A stretch of DNA of 64,000 bases from Rosistilla carotiformis (GTDB lineage: Bacteria; Planctomycetota; Planctomycetia; Pirellulales; Pirellulaceae), in NCBI RefSeq assembly GCF_007753095.1, contig NZ_CP036348.1, positions 186,001 through 250,000 of the forward strand, written 5' to 3'. The position numbers and the translations under genes are program-made. The notes under the pieces were generated by a model. That model did no database searches. It had not been told where the DNA came from and saw only the letters and a program-made list of their open reading frames with translations. Below are positions 51,801 to 59,480 of the stretch, one piece after another (positions within the stretch are counted from its first letter, which is position 1; each line of letters begins with the position of its first letter).

Positions 51801-53879
51801 TACCCAAGCGACAAGAAACCGCGACCGATTGCCAAATTGGGACCGATGAGCAACGAACAACTCGTCGCCCAACTCGCCTCGCCCAACGGCCGCACCCGCG
51901 ATCTCGCGCAAGCGATCCTGATCGACCGCGCCGATGCCAGCGTCGTTCCGCTGTTGCAAGCGACCGCCAAAACGTCCGAAACTCCGCTAGCTCGGCTGCA
52001 TGCGATTTGCACGCTCGACGGCCTTGCAGCCTTAAACGTTGCGACGCTGCAAGCCGCCATCGCCGATCCCCATCCAACCGTCCGCCGCCATGCGATTCGA
52101 TTGTCCGAATCCTTCTTGGCGAATGGCGATACCGCCAGCGACGAACTGCTCTCGGCGCTGATCGCCTGCGACGCGACCGATCCCCACGTTCGCTTGCAGT
52201 TAGCCTATTCGTTGGGCTTCTCGGAATCGCCGCGCGCGACTCAGTTGTTAGCCAAAATCGCTAGCGATTCGGTGAGCGATGGCAACATCCGCGCGGCGGT
52301 GATCAGCTCGCTGAGCCCTCAAAACCTGGCCGGTTTCCATGAGGCGATCGAAGAATATCCGGCAGCAGCAAAAGCGTTCCAGTCGCCGATTTTGCAGATG
52401 GCGGTGCGAAGCAAAGATGCCAAGTTTTTGTCGCAGCGCGTGGGCGAGATGATTGCAGCGATCGATGTCAAACCAACAGCGGACCAGCTCGATTCGCTCA
52501 GCGGCACGCTGGCGTCGATCCGGCGACAGAACGTCTCGCTCAACGAAGGCGTTCAATCGCAGATCGATCGGATCGTCCGTGATGCCACAACTTGGGCAAC
52601 CGATTCCGATTCCGACGTTCCTCGCCGCGTGGCCGCTATCGAAATGATCGCGTCGCTCGGAAACAGCACCAACAACCTGCTTGGCCTCGTCGATGCGGCA
52701 GAGCCGATCGAAGTCCAAGTCGCTGCGTCGCGCGTGCTTGCCGCCAAGCAACCGACGGAGATTTTGGAACGTCTGGAATCGTTAAGCCCCAGCGTGCGGA
52801 CGGCGATCCTGGAGACGGTTCTCTCGCGCGAAGCATCGGCGCTGATCCTGATCGACGCGCTGCAAACGAAACGCCTGCCGCCGCAAACGCTTGGTGCCAG
52901 CCAGCGCCAGCAACTGGCGTCGCACGCCAGCGCCAAAGTCAAAGCGGCAGCGGTCAAGTTGTTCGGCGAATCGAGTTCAGCAGCCGACAAGCAGATGCTG
53001 ATGAAACAATATCAAACCGCAGCGCCGCAGCATGGCGATGCGTCGCGTGGCGCGGCGATCTTCACCAAGCATTGCGCCGCGTGTCACCGCGTGCGAGAGA
53101 TCGGCCATCCGATCGGCCCCGATCTGACAAGCCTAAAGGACCGATCTCCCGTTGCGATGCTGACGGCGATCCTCGATCCCAACGCAGCGGTCGAAGACAA
53201 GTACCGCGGCTACAGCGTGCTGACGATCGATGGCGTCGCGACCGCCGGGATTATCGCCAATGAATCGAGCACGGCGATCGAATTGCAGATGCAGGAGGGG
53301 AAGCGAAAGACGATCCTCCGCGAGGATATCGAACAGATTCAAAATACCGGCACGTCGCTGATGCCCGAAGGTTTTGAAAAACTGATCCCCGTCAATCAGA
53401 TGAACGATCTGCTCGCCTTCTTGGACGATGTTGGTCCGCCGGCCAAGCCGTTCGACGGCAACCATCCCGCGACGGTTCTGCCGGCTGCCGATGGAAACCT
53501 TTCGCTGACGGCGACCGCGAGCCGGATCTACGGCGATCGCTGCGTCTTCGAATCGAAATACAAAAACATCGGCCACTGGGGCAGCCCGCGGGATCGCGCC
53601 GAGTGGACGTTGGAGGTCGCCGCAGCGGGCAACTATGAAGTCTGGCTGGACTACGCCTGCGCCGACGGCACGGCGGGGAATCGGTTCCAGTTCCGATGTG
53701 GCAACGAAACGCTGACCGGCACCGTCGCCAGCACCGGATCGTGGGACGATTACCAACAGGTGAAAATTGGTGTAATCGAATTGCCAGCGTCGACGTTGAC
53801 AGCCAGTCTGCAAGCGACGGAAGATCTGAAGAAGTGGCTGCTGGATCTGCGAGCGATCATGCTGAAACCTGTCCAGTAG
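48804..53879 (+). CDS. Deacetylase / FG-GAP / PVC-type dehydrogenase / HEAT / cytochrome c fusion
   Basis: 1,691 aa exported multidomain protein. Signal peptide near residues 1-20. Residues about 60-350 form a polysaccharide-deacetylase-like fold with VVTLGIDDMRD and HTVDHP metal motifs. FG-GAP-like repeats follow (DLNRDGFVDVMIGN, DLDRDGISEVLVAN, DLDKDGYDDMIVSN). A PVC-type membrane-bound dehydrogenase propeller spans about 630-1010 (ALDWGPDGKLWVAEMADYP). HEAT repeats run to about 1400. A c-type haem domain has HCAACHRV near residue 1423 (53,070-53,090) and IGPDLTSL. The C-terminus is CBM6-like. PVC dehydrogenase-HEAT-CxxCH is common in planctomycetes; fusion to a deacetylase is not usual (recall). 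It probably deacetylates and oxidises a glycan in the periplasm. Confidence 0.85.
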   Translation: MLRMYFGWIAAFWCGTLLAQSTTTQPDATQDNPVAYLDAYSDSYYPHADFAKLKTPQWVGEPGVEAVVTLGIDDMRDTAKYETYLRPILNRLKQIDGRAPVSIMSCQVDPADPQLQAWLEEGLSIETHTVDHPCPCLQAGDFAKAKSTYDRCVDLMSSIPNSRPVAFRFPCMDSQNTPSPRGFAEIINKTTPGGNFLQASTSVVCVFTSRDPQLPRSLTLTEEGEERFGRYIPFPSFVNKIENYPYPYVIGKLCWEFPCTIPDDWQAQNIQQPKNPRTVDDMVAAIDATVIKQGIANIVFHPYEWIRSEQIAEVVDRVNTKYGKRVKFLTFKECIDRINKNLLADQPLRRPDGGGDNGVRVVDLNRDGFVDVMIGNEDRKLARIWQPKTGEWRELESPVQFTAAGEANQRVDLGVRFGQLSRDASVSLLVNNAKDQAIYRVSDDGIERSPLPEPLAAVKTSVDGVDQGVRMRDLDRDGISEVLVANEQTRQVYSLGGDGNWKSDPVPLPFAIVDETGGDNGLRFVDLDKDGYDDMIVSNTRQSAIRLYDSATGDFTRDVEPATEIPLIVRGGTNNGAWFAADHMWLQNEDTHRLPDGVDRRTFAELIGNADPGPRSPDLSWRSIQVRPGFTVELVAAEPLVMDPVALDWGPDGKLWVAEMADYPLGLDDKGKPGGRVRYLEDTDGDGTYDKSTLFLDNIPYPTGVIAYRDGVIVSAAPTIFYAADSDGDGTADTRTELYHGFTQGNQQHLVNGFERGLDNWLYLANGDSGGTVESKQTGKTIDIRGQDLRIRPEDGSLDVQAGQTQFGRHRDDHGNWFGCNNSVPVRHYVFADHYLRRNPLVAPPASGRNIARLDNTQLFPISRVLSHWSGYKPPVAGSGHQFTSACSTMVYRDDLLGPEFQQNTFTCEPVHNAVHRRQLVSQGVTFESVRPADEAGIEFMASSDSWFRPSTVTTGPDGALWVADMYRLVIEHPEWIDDQREKELFLRAGHDRGRIYRIYPSDKKPRPIAKLGPMSNEQLVAQLASPNGRTRDLAQAILIDRADASVVPLLQATAKTSETPLARLHAICTLDGLAALNVATLQAAIADPHPTVRRHAIRLSESFLANGDTASDELLSALIACDATDPHVRLQLAYSLGFSESPRATQLLAKIASDSVSDGNIRAAVISSLSPQNLAGFHEAIEEYPAAAKAFQSPILQMAVRSKDAKFLSQRVGEMIAAIDVKPTADQLDSLSGTLASIRRQNVSLNEGVQSQIDRIVRDATTWATDSDSDVPRRVAAIEMIASLGNSTNNLLGLVDAAEPIEVQVAASRVLAAKQPTEILERLESLSPSVRTAILETVLSREASALILIDALQTKRLPPQTLGASQRQQLASHASAKVKAAAVKLFGESSSAADKQMLMKQYQTAAPQHGDASRGAAIFTKHCAACHRVREIGHPIGPDLTSLKDRSPVAMLTAILDPNAAVEDKYRGYSVLTIDGVATAGIIANESSTAIELQMQEGKRKTILREDIEQIQNTGTSLMPEGFEKLIPVNQMNDLLAFLDDVGPPAKPFDGNHPATVLPAADGNLSLTATASRIYGDRCVFESKYKNIGHWGSPRDRAEWTLEVAAAGNYEVWLDYACADGTAGNRFQFRCGNETLTGTVASTGSWDDYQQVKIGVIELPASTLTASLQATEDLKKWLLDLRAIMLKPVQ

Positions 53880-53947
53880 CAGCCTCTGAAATCGGCGGGG
53901 ATGGTCGTTCTATCAGCTGTTCCGCTTAGGCTTCGTTCCGTGCAAAA

Positions 53948-53972
53948 CGCCGCCAGCTGTTTTCCGGCGGCG
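53948..53972. terminator. GC-rich hairpin between converging genes
   Basis: CGCCGCC-(11-base loop)-GGCGGCG; 69 bases after the fusion gene's stop. Confidence 0.4.
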
Positions 53973-54002
53973 AGCTTGGACCGACCGGGGCCGCATGGCC
54001 TG

Positions 54003-54038
54003 CATCCGCTGGAAAACTCAGGCGTGATCCAGCGGATG
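54003..54038. terminator. Second hairpin before the end of proS
   Basis: CATCCGCTGGA (54003-54013) pairs perfectly with TCCAGCGGATG (54028-54038), 14-base loop. Likely ends the minus-strand proS transcript, the plus-strand fusion gene, or both. Confidence 0.5.
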
Positions 54039-54075
54039 TCGCGGTGATTCCTTGCGGCACCGGCTATCCCGCCAC

Positions 54076-55590
54076 CTAATAGGCCTTGGCGAAGATCGCT
54101 TTCTTTTCGGCGGGCTTGCCGGTCAGGAAACAGGTGCCGGGCGTGTCGTTGTCTTTCAACGGGACGCAGCGGATCGTGACCTTCAGTTCCTTCAGCAGCG
54201 GTTCGAGGTCGTCTTCGTTGCTGAAGTAGCAGCTGGCGAAGCCGCCGTGGATCTCCGGTCGGTCGGGATTCTTGGCGGTAAAGTAGGCGCGGAAATCGTC
54301 GACGTTGTCGATCTCGCAGGTGTTCTCTTCTCGCATCTTGAGTGCTCGGTCGAACAGGTTCGTCTGAATCGAATCGAGCATCCCGACGACGTCGGCGACC
54401 AATTGATCGCGATCCATCGACTTCGTTTCGCCGGTGTCGCGGCGGCCGACGAAGACTGCGTTTTTGTCGATGTCTTTCGGCCCGACCTCCAGTCGCAACG
54501 GGACGCCACGCTTGACGTGATACCACTTCTTTTCGCCGCCACGAATGTCGCGGTCGTCGACTTCGATGCTGATCCGTCGGCCGCTGTAATATTGTGCCGA
54601 CAGGTCTTCACGCAGCTTGCCGACGTATTCCAGCACCGCCGCACGTTGTTCGTCGTCGCGGTAGATCGGCAGGAGCACGATGTGCGATGGAGCCAGCTTG
54701 GGTGGCAGGACCAAGCCGTCGTCGTCGCTGTGAGTCATGATCAAGGCACCGACCAGTCGCGTCGAAACGCCCCAGCTGGTCGTCCATGCGAACTGCATGT
54801 TGCCGTCTTGGTCTTGGAACTGGATCTCTTGAGCCTTCGAGAAGTTCTGGCCCAGGAAGTGGCTGGTTCCGGCCTGCAACGCTTTGCGATCTTGCATCAT
54901 CGATTCGATCGAAAGGGTCGAGACCGCGCCGGGGAAGCGTTCCGCGGGGGTCTTCTCGCCTTGGATGACCGGCATCGCCATCCAGTTCTCGGCAAAGTCG
55001 GCGTAGACGTCGATCATCTTCCGCGTCTCTTCCAACGCTTCTTCGGAGGTGGCGTGAACGGTGTGCCCTTCCTGCCACAGGAACTCCGCCGTGCGCAGGA
55101 ACAGCCGCGTTCGCAGCTCCCAGCGAACGACGTTCGCCCATTGGTTGATCAAGATCGGCAGATCGCGATAGCTCTGCACCCACTTGGCATACATCGACCC
55201 GATGATCGTTTCGCTGGTTGGGCGGACGATCAAAGGCTCTTCCAGCGGGCCCGCTGGCTGCAGGCCCCCCTTGCCGTCGGGTTCCAGGCGATGGTGCGTA
55301 ACGACCGCGCACTCCTTGGCGAAACCTTCGACATGCTCCGCCTCTTTCTCCAGGAAGCTCATCGGAATGAACAGTGGGAAATAGGCGTTTTGGTGACCTG
55401 TCGCTTTAAACATGTCATCCAAAACACGCTGCATGTTTTCCCACAGGGCGTAGCCCCAAGGCTTGATCACCATGCATCCACGAACCGGCGATACCTCTGC
55501 CAAATCCGCGGCTTTGATGACTTGTTGAAACCATTCGGGATAATCGTCGACGCGGGTGGGCGTGATCGCGGTCTTGGGTGCTTTATTCAC
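54076..55590 (-). CDS. proS: Proline--tRNA ligase (archaeal/eukaryote-type)
   Basis: 504 aa class II synthetase. Motifs: VIKPWGYALWENMQRVLDD, motif 2 region RPTSETIIGSMYAKWVQSYR ... RWELRTRLFLRTAEFLWQEG and FAWTTSWGVSTRLVGALIMT (motif 3). C-terminal anticodon-binding domain (LVLPPKLAPSHIVLLPIYRD) and a terminal tail ending KKAIFAKAY. The length and absence of an inserted editing domain place it with archaeal/eukaryote-type ProS. GTG start at 55590. Stand-alone. Confidence 0.96.
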   Translation of the reverse strand: MNKAPKTAITPTRVDDYPEWFQQVIKAADLAEVSPVRGCMVIKPWGYALWENMQRVLDDMFKATGHQNAYFPLFIPMSFLEKEAEHVEGFAKECAVVTHHRLEPDGKGGLQPAGPLEEPLIVRPTSETIIGSMYAKWVQSYRDLPILINQWANVVRWELRTRLFLRTAEFLWQEGHTVHATSEEALEETRKMIDVYADFAENWMAMPVIQGEKTPAERFPGAVSTLSIESMMQDRKALQAGTSHFLGQNFSKAQEIQFQDQDGNMQFAWTTSWGVSTRLVGALIMTHSDDDGLVLPPKLAPSHIVLLPIYRDDEQRAAVLEYVGKLREDLSAQYYSGRRISIEVDDRDIRGGEKKWYHVKRGVPLRLEVGPKDIDKNAVFVGRRDTGETKSMDRDQLVADVVGMLDSIQTNLFDRALKMREENTCEIDNVDDFRAYFTAKNPDRPEIHGGFASCYFSNEDDLEPLLKELKVTIRCVPLKDNDTPGTCFLTGKPAEKKAIFAKAY

Positions 55591-55946
55591 GGCAGGTTTG
55601 GCTTCGGATAAAGAGGGTAACGGTCAAAGCGAACATTGTAGAAACATTCCGAGGATTGGGGGACTAGGCCCCGGCCTAATCGGCGTTTCAATTGGAGGTA
55701 TCGGCCGCCATGTTCTGGCAGCGAATTGTCCCAGAGGAGCCGGGGCGATCGCATGGCGGCTGGTTTGCCCCAACGAAACGCTGGATTGGAGGAGGCCGAA
55801 GCTTGGGAGAGGCTGATTCTGGCCCCTTCTGTCCTCGAAATGAACGGTCTGTGGCTGATTCTGATCGGGCAAGCACTTGGCAGCAGCGGTGGGGCGTTCT
55901 ACGTTGGTCGGCGGGAAACGTTACATAAATATCCAAGGAGCGATCG
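55591..55946. other. Gene-free interval upstream of the HD/OB gene
   Basis: 356 bases. Short frames at 55,692-55,928 and 55,726-56,064 have no family features. Contains the palindrome AGGCCCCGGCCT near 55,667. It presumably holds promoters for the two divergent genes. Confidence 0.4.
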
Positions 55947-56918
55947 GTGTCTGAGCGGCTTTTTATCAACCAGCTTTCGGAACAAACCCAAGTCGACGAC
56001 GTTTATCGCGCTGCGGACAAGCAGTTGCGAGCCAATCGGCAGGGGAACAAGTATATTTTGCTGAAGCTGGCCGATCGGACGGGGACTCTGACCGGGATGT
56101 TCTGGAACGCGGAGGATCGCGATTTCGAACGCTGCCAAGACAGCGAATATCTGCATGTCAAAGGCCGCACGCAGATCTATAACGGCAACATGCAGATGAT
56201 CGTGACCGGGATCAGTCCCGTCGATCCGTCGCAGGTCGATCCGGCCGACTTCGATATGTTCGATGCCTCGGCCAGCGAGCAGGCCTTCGCGCGGCTGAAG
56301 GAACTGTTGGGGAGTGTCCGCAACATTCACCTGCGTCAGTTGTTGGATGCTTGTTTAGCCGACGAAGAGTTTATGACGCGGTTCAAGCAGTCCCCGGCGG
56401 CGGTCACCAATCACCACGCCTTCCCCGGCGGCTTGCTGCGTCACACCGTCGACCTGATCGAATTGGCTCAGTTGATCGGGCCGCGTTATCCGCAATTGGA
56501 TATCGATCTGCTGACCACCGGTGCCTTCCTGCACGACATCGGCAAAACCGAAGAGCTTTCCTCCGGCGGCGAGCTCACTTATACCGACCGCGGCCAATTG
56601 GTCGGTCACATCGTGATCGGCGTCCAGTACCTGGCCGATCGGATCGCAGTGGTTGAAGCTGAAACGAAGTCGCCGTTCCCGGTACAGCTGAAGTGGCATC
56701 TGGAACATCTGATCCTCAGCCACCATGGCCTGCTGGAATATGGCAGCCCGAAGGTGCCGCTGACACGCGAAGCGATCGCGCTGCATCACCTGGATAATCT
56801 GGACGCCAAACTAGCTGCCGCGACCAGCATCATCGACAGCGACATCAGCGGCGATAAAAACTGGACGAACTACAACCCCAGCATGGGCAAGAAGCTCTGG
56901 AAGTCGCCGATCGATTAA
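55947..56918 (+). CDS. 3'-5' exoribonuclease YhaM/Cbf1-like (OB + HD domain)
   Basis: 323 aa. N-terminal OB-fold (KYILLKLADRTGTLTGMFWN, LHVKGRTQIYNGNMQMIVTG) and a C-terminal HD domain: NHHAFPGGLLRHTVDLIELA, FLHDIGKTEEL, HLILSHHGLLEYGSPKVP. Layout and order are those of YhaM, a 3'-5' exoribonuclease. GTG start at 55947 with AAGGAG at 55935-55940. Function by family. Confidence 0.86.
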   Translation: MSERLFINQLSEQTQVDDVYRAADKQLRANRQGNKYILLKLADRTGTLTGMFWNAEDRDFERCQDSEYLHVKGRTQIYNGNMQMIVTGISPVDPSQVDPADFDMFDASASEQAFARLKELLGSVRNIHLRQLLDACLADEEFMTRFKQSPAAVTNHHAFPGGLLRHTVDLIELAQLIGPRYPQLDIDLLTTGAFLHDIGKTEELSSGGELTYTDRGQLVGHIVIGVQYLADRIAVVEAETKSPFPVQLKWHLEHLILSHHGLLEYGSPKVPLTREAIALHHLDNLDAKLAAATSIIDSDISGDKNWTNYNPSMGKKLWKSPID

Positions 56919-57031
56919 GCTCCGCACGAGCCAATGGTGTTGAGCTGGACAGAAGAAAACTTCGTCGCTGAGGAACGCGTCTTTGCTTCCTCTTGTTGGG
57001 TTTCGTTGGGGCGGGGATGCCAACCAGGGCG

Positions 57032-58192
57032 TTACGCATTGACTTGCATCACGATCTCCAAAAATCGCTCGGCTGCCACGATGGGTTTACCATAATCGCG
57101 AGCCCGTTTGGCTTTGCCTGACGATGAGTTGGGGTCGACCGCAACGACACAGTCACATTTGGACTTGGTTACATTGGCAACAACGGTGAAGCCACTTTGA
57201 GTCGCCATCGATTCGAGTTCCGCTTTCGATAACCGTCGTCCGTCGGTTCCAATGTAGTTTCCTGTGAAGCAGATTGCCGATCCGAGCACGAGGTCTTGGC
57301 TGTCATGTGCAGATGCCGAAGGCTTCGGCACCCGATCGGTCGAAATGCCTAACGCGCTGGCGACCGCCGTCAAATCGGCATGCTCTTGCTGTGTTATGAC
57401 GCCGTCTTTTTCTGCACCGGCAATCATCGACAGGAAATAGAGTTCGTGAGCTCTTTCGACTTCATCGGGACGAAGACCAAGTTCTTCTGCCGAGTAATTC
57501 AGGTAGGTTTGTTCGTCGCTACTCAATTCCAGATCATCCAACGCCCAATCGAGCAGATCTATATATTGCACGAGGCGCGTATCGCCCTCGTCGAAAACGA
57601 GTCGGCTCAGCCAGCGACTCATCGGTTGGGTCTCGCCAGTCGCACAGCGTCGATGCGTTCGTTGCAGGAATGGGCCGGGGACGTTGCAAACGGCTGCGGG
57701 CGTCTGTTGCTGCGAGGGGGCGAGGGTCTTCAGGATGCTCGCACTCGCTCTTGCATCGGCGAGTGCGCGATGGTGAACCGGTGGGGGCAAGTTCAGCGAC
57801 TGGCATGCGACGGGAAGCTTTTGATTGGTCAGCTTCAACGTGCAGACGCCGAGACCGGGATTGAAGTCCGCACCGAGTCGCTGGAACTCTTGTGCAAGCA
57901 TCCGACGGTCGAACGGTAAGTTATGGGCGACCAAAACGCGGTTTTCGATGCGTCTCGCAATCGCCACGGCCACCTCGTCGAACGTTGGTGCCGCCGAAAC
58001 CATCGCCGGTGTAATTCGATGGATGTGCGTGGGGCCGAGATCGCGTCGCGGATCGATCAGCGTCTCGAATTCGTCGACCACGCGATATCGCGCATCTAAC
58101 AACACCAAACCAATCTCAACGACTCGATCGTGTTTTCCAAAACCGGTTGTCTCCACGTCCACCACAGCGTAGCCATCGCAACGACTCTTCAT
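57032..58192 (-). CDS. DEDDh exonuclease with C-terminal BRCT domain
   Basis: 386 aa. Residues 1-165: DnaQ-like 3'-5' exonuclease (AVVDVETTGFGKHDRVVEIG, LVAHNLPFDRRMLAQEF, VHHRALADARASASIL; the DEDDh residues are visible). A middle helical domain of about 120 residues follows (SDEQTYLNYSAEELGLRPDE). A C-terminal BRCT domain ends it (SAICFTGNYIGTDGRRLSKA, ELESMATQSGFTVVANVTKS). This pairing is known from several bacterial DNA-repair or proofreading-like proteins. ATG at 58192. Converges with the YhaM-like gene. Confidence 0.86.
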   Translation of the reverse strand: MKSRCDGYAVVDVETTGFGKHDRVVEIGLVLLDARYRVVDEFETLIDPRRDLGPTHIHRITPAMVSAAPTFDEVAVAIARRIENRVLVAHNLPFDRRMLAQEFQRLGADFNPGLGVCTLKLTNQKLPVACQSLNLPPPVHHRALADARASASILKTLAPSQQQTPAAVCNVPGPFLQRTHRRCATGETQPMSRWLSRLVFDEGDTRLVQYIDLLDWALDDLELSSDEQTYLNYSAEELGLRPDEVERAHELYFLSMIAGAEKDGVITQQEHADLTAVASALGISTDRVPKPSASAHDSQDLVLGSAICFTGNYIGTDGRRLSKAELESMATQSGFTVVANVTKSKCDCVVAVDPNSSSGKAKRARDYGKPIVAAERFLEIVMQVNA

Positions 58193-58388
58193 TTGAATGC
58201 CCTACCTCGTTAAGTATGTTGGGCATCATTCTACCATTGGCGGGGGGCGAGGGGGCATTGTCCGAGCAACGGCCCAGGGCGAGTCATCTAGAAAGAAACT
58301 GGAAAGGGGCCGCGATTTGCAGCCCGGCTGATCATTCCAGTCTGTCGCCCCGTTGGCTTTCCAACGCGTTCCACCATGACCGACTGCG

Positions 58389-58406
58389 ACGAGTCCAACG
58401 ACTCGT
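58389..58406. repeat. Hairpin in the 280-base gap before the exonuclease gene
   Basis: ACGAGTC-CAAC-GACTCGT, a perfect 7-bp stem. On the plus strand a TTTTG follows. Its role may be termination of the MotA/ExbD-like operon or a dispersed repeat. No gene seen elsewhere in 58,193-58,472. Confidence 0.4.
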
Positions 58407-58472
58407 GGGTTTTGTGGCTGTCGCGACAAAGCCGGGCAAAGTGGTTGTCGTATCGCTTGGCCGGGGCGGTGA

Positions 58473-59480
58473 TTACTGCGACTGGCTGCGCGAGCCCGAG
58501 GGGCTGCCGGCGATCGGATGGCCGTGGGGCAGGGGACGCCCGGCGGTGGCGAAGCCCATGCGGTAGAGATACTCTTTGACTTGGCGGAACTGGGCAAAGC
58601 TTTCCGGATAAACCCAGACCGTGACGGTCGTGCTGGCCGGATCGCGGCCGGCCAATTCATAGGCCAGTTGCGATTGCGGTTGCAGCGCTTGGGCGATCGG
58701 TTCGCCGATCGGTTCACGCAGTGGTTCGATGATCAGTTCGGCCACCTGGACGCGCGACGCCATTCCGATCTGGCCCCCGCGCGTGACCGCTTCTCGCGAC
58801 ATCTGCATGCTGTAATGCGCGACAAAGTCGCGGATCGGACCGACCGATGATTCCTTGTCGCCACTTCGCGCACTGCTGGCCAACCGCTGGAAGTCCTCTT
58901 TGATCTCGTCTAACAACGCGTCGATCGGAACCATCGCCAACAAACCATCTTTCAAGCGAAAGTGAACCTCGTCGCCAAAGACGGTCTTGGCCATCGGCGT
59001 CGGCAGGTGTTCGACGGCGACGATCGATTCGGGGACATCTTCCAATGCGGCGGCTTGGGCACTGAGTTCGGCCAGTTCGTTTTCGGCGATCTCGCGATCG
59101 CGTTGCAGCGCCGCCGTTTTTTGCTTTTGTTCGTCCATCTCCGCGAGCGATTCGTCCCATTGCTGCTGGGCGACGGCCAGCAATTGCATCAACGCCTCCC
59201 GTTCTTGGCGGCGATGTTCCAGTTCGCCGTCGTAGGCGCTGATCGATCTCTCCAATCGCTCGACATCGCGGCTGACCGACAACGCGGTCCGATGCTCGCG
59301 ATCGATCAACGCCAGCTCCGCTTCGGTCGGCGGTTCGACCAAAATCTCTTGCGCCAACTGATGCGACCGCGCACCGAGGATCACCACCAAGATGATCAAG
59401 ATGCCGACTAGGTTGGCGACGATGTCCAGGAACGAATCGTGTCCGCCGGATAGTTGATCGGAACGCTTGCGTCGACTCAT
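58473..59480 (-). CDS. ExbD/MotB-like membrane protein with coiled coil
   Basis: 335 aa. An N-terminal ExbD-like segment (DSFLDIVANLVGILIILVVI) has an Asp before the membrane helix, as in proton-coupled stator partners. A coiled coil follows (about 60-140; REHRTALSVSRDVERLERSI). The C-terminal periplasmic domain (TVFGDEVHFRLKDGLLAMVP) is not OmpA-like. The start overlaps the preceding stop by 4 bases (ATGA). Confidence 0.72.
   Translation of the reverse strand: MSRRKRSDQLSGGHDSFLDIVANLVGILIILVVILGARSHQLAQEILVEPPTEAELALIDREHRTALSVSRDVERLERSISAYDGELEHRRQEREALMQLLAVAQQQWDESLAEMDEQKQKTAALQRDREIAENELAELSAQAAALEDVPESIVAVEHLPTPMAKTVFGDEVHFRLKDGLLAMVPIDALLDEIKEDFQRLASSARSGDKESSVGPIRDFVAHYSMQMSREAVTRGGQIGMASRVQVAELIIEPLREPIGEPIAQALQPQSQLAYELAGRDPASTTVTVWVYPESFAQFRQVKEYLYRMGFATAGRPLPHGHPIAGSPSGSRSQSQ

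Noticed and set aside
54052-55611. 519-codon plus-strand frame
   Set aside because: Antisense to proS, which is unambiguous.
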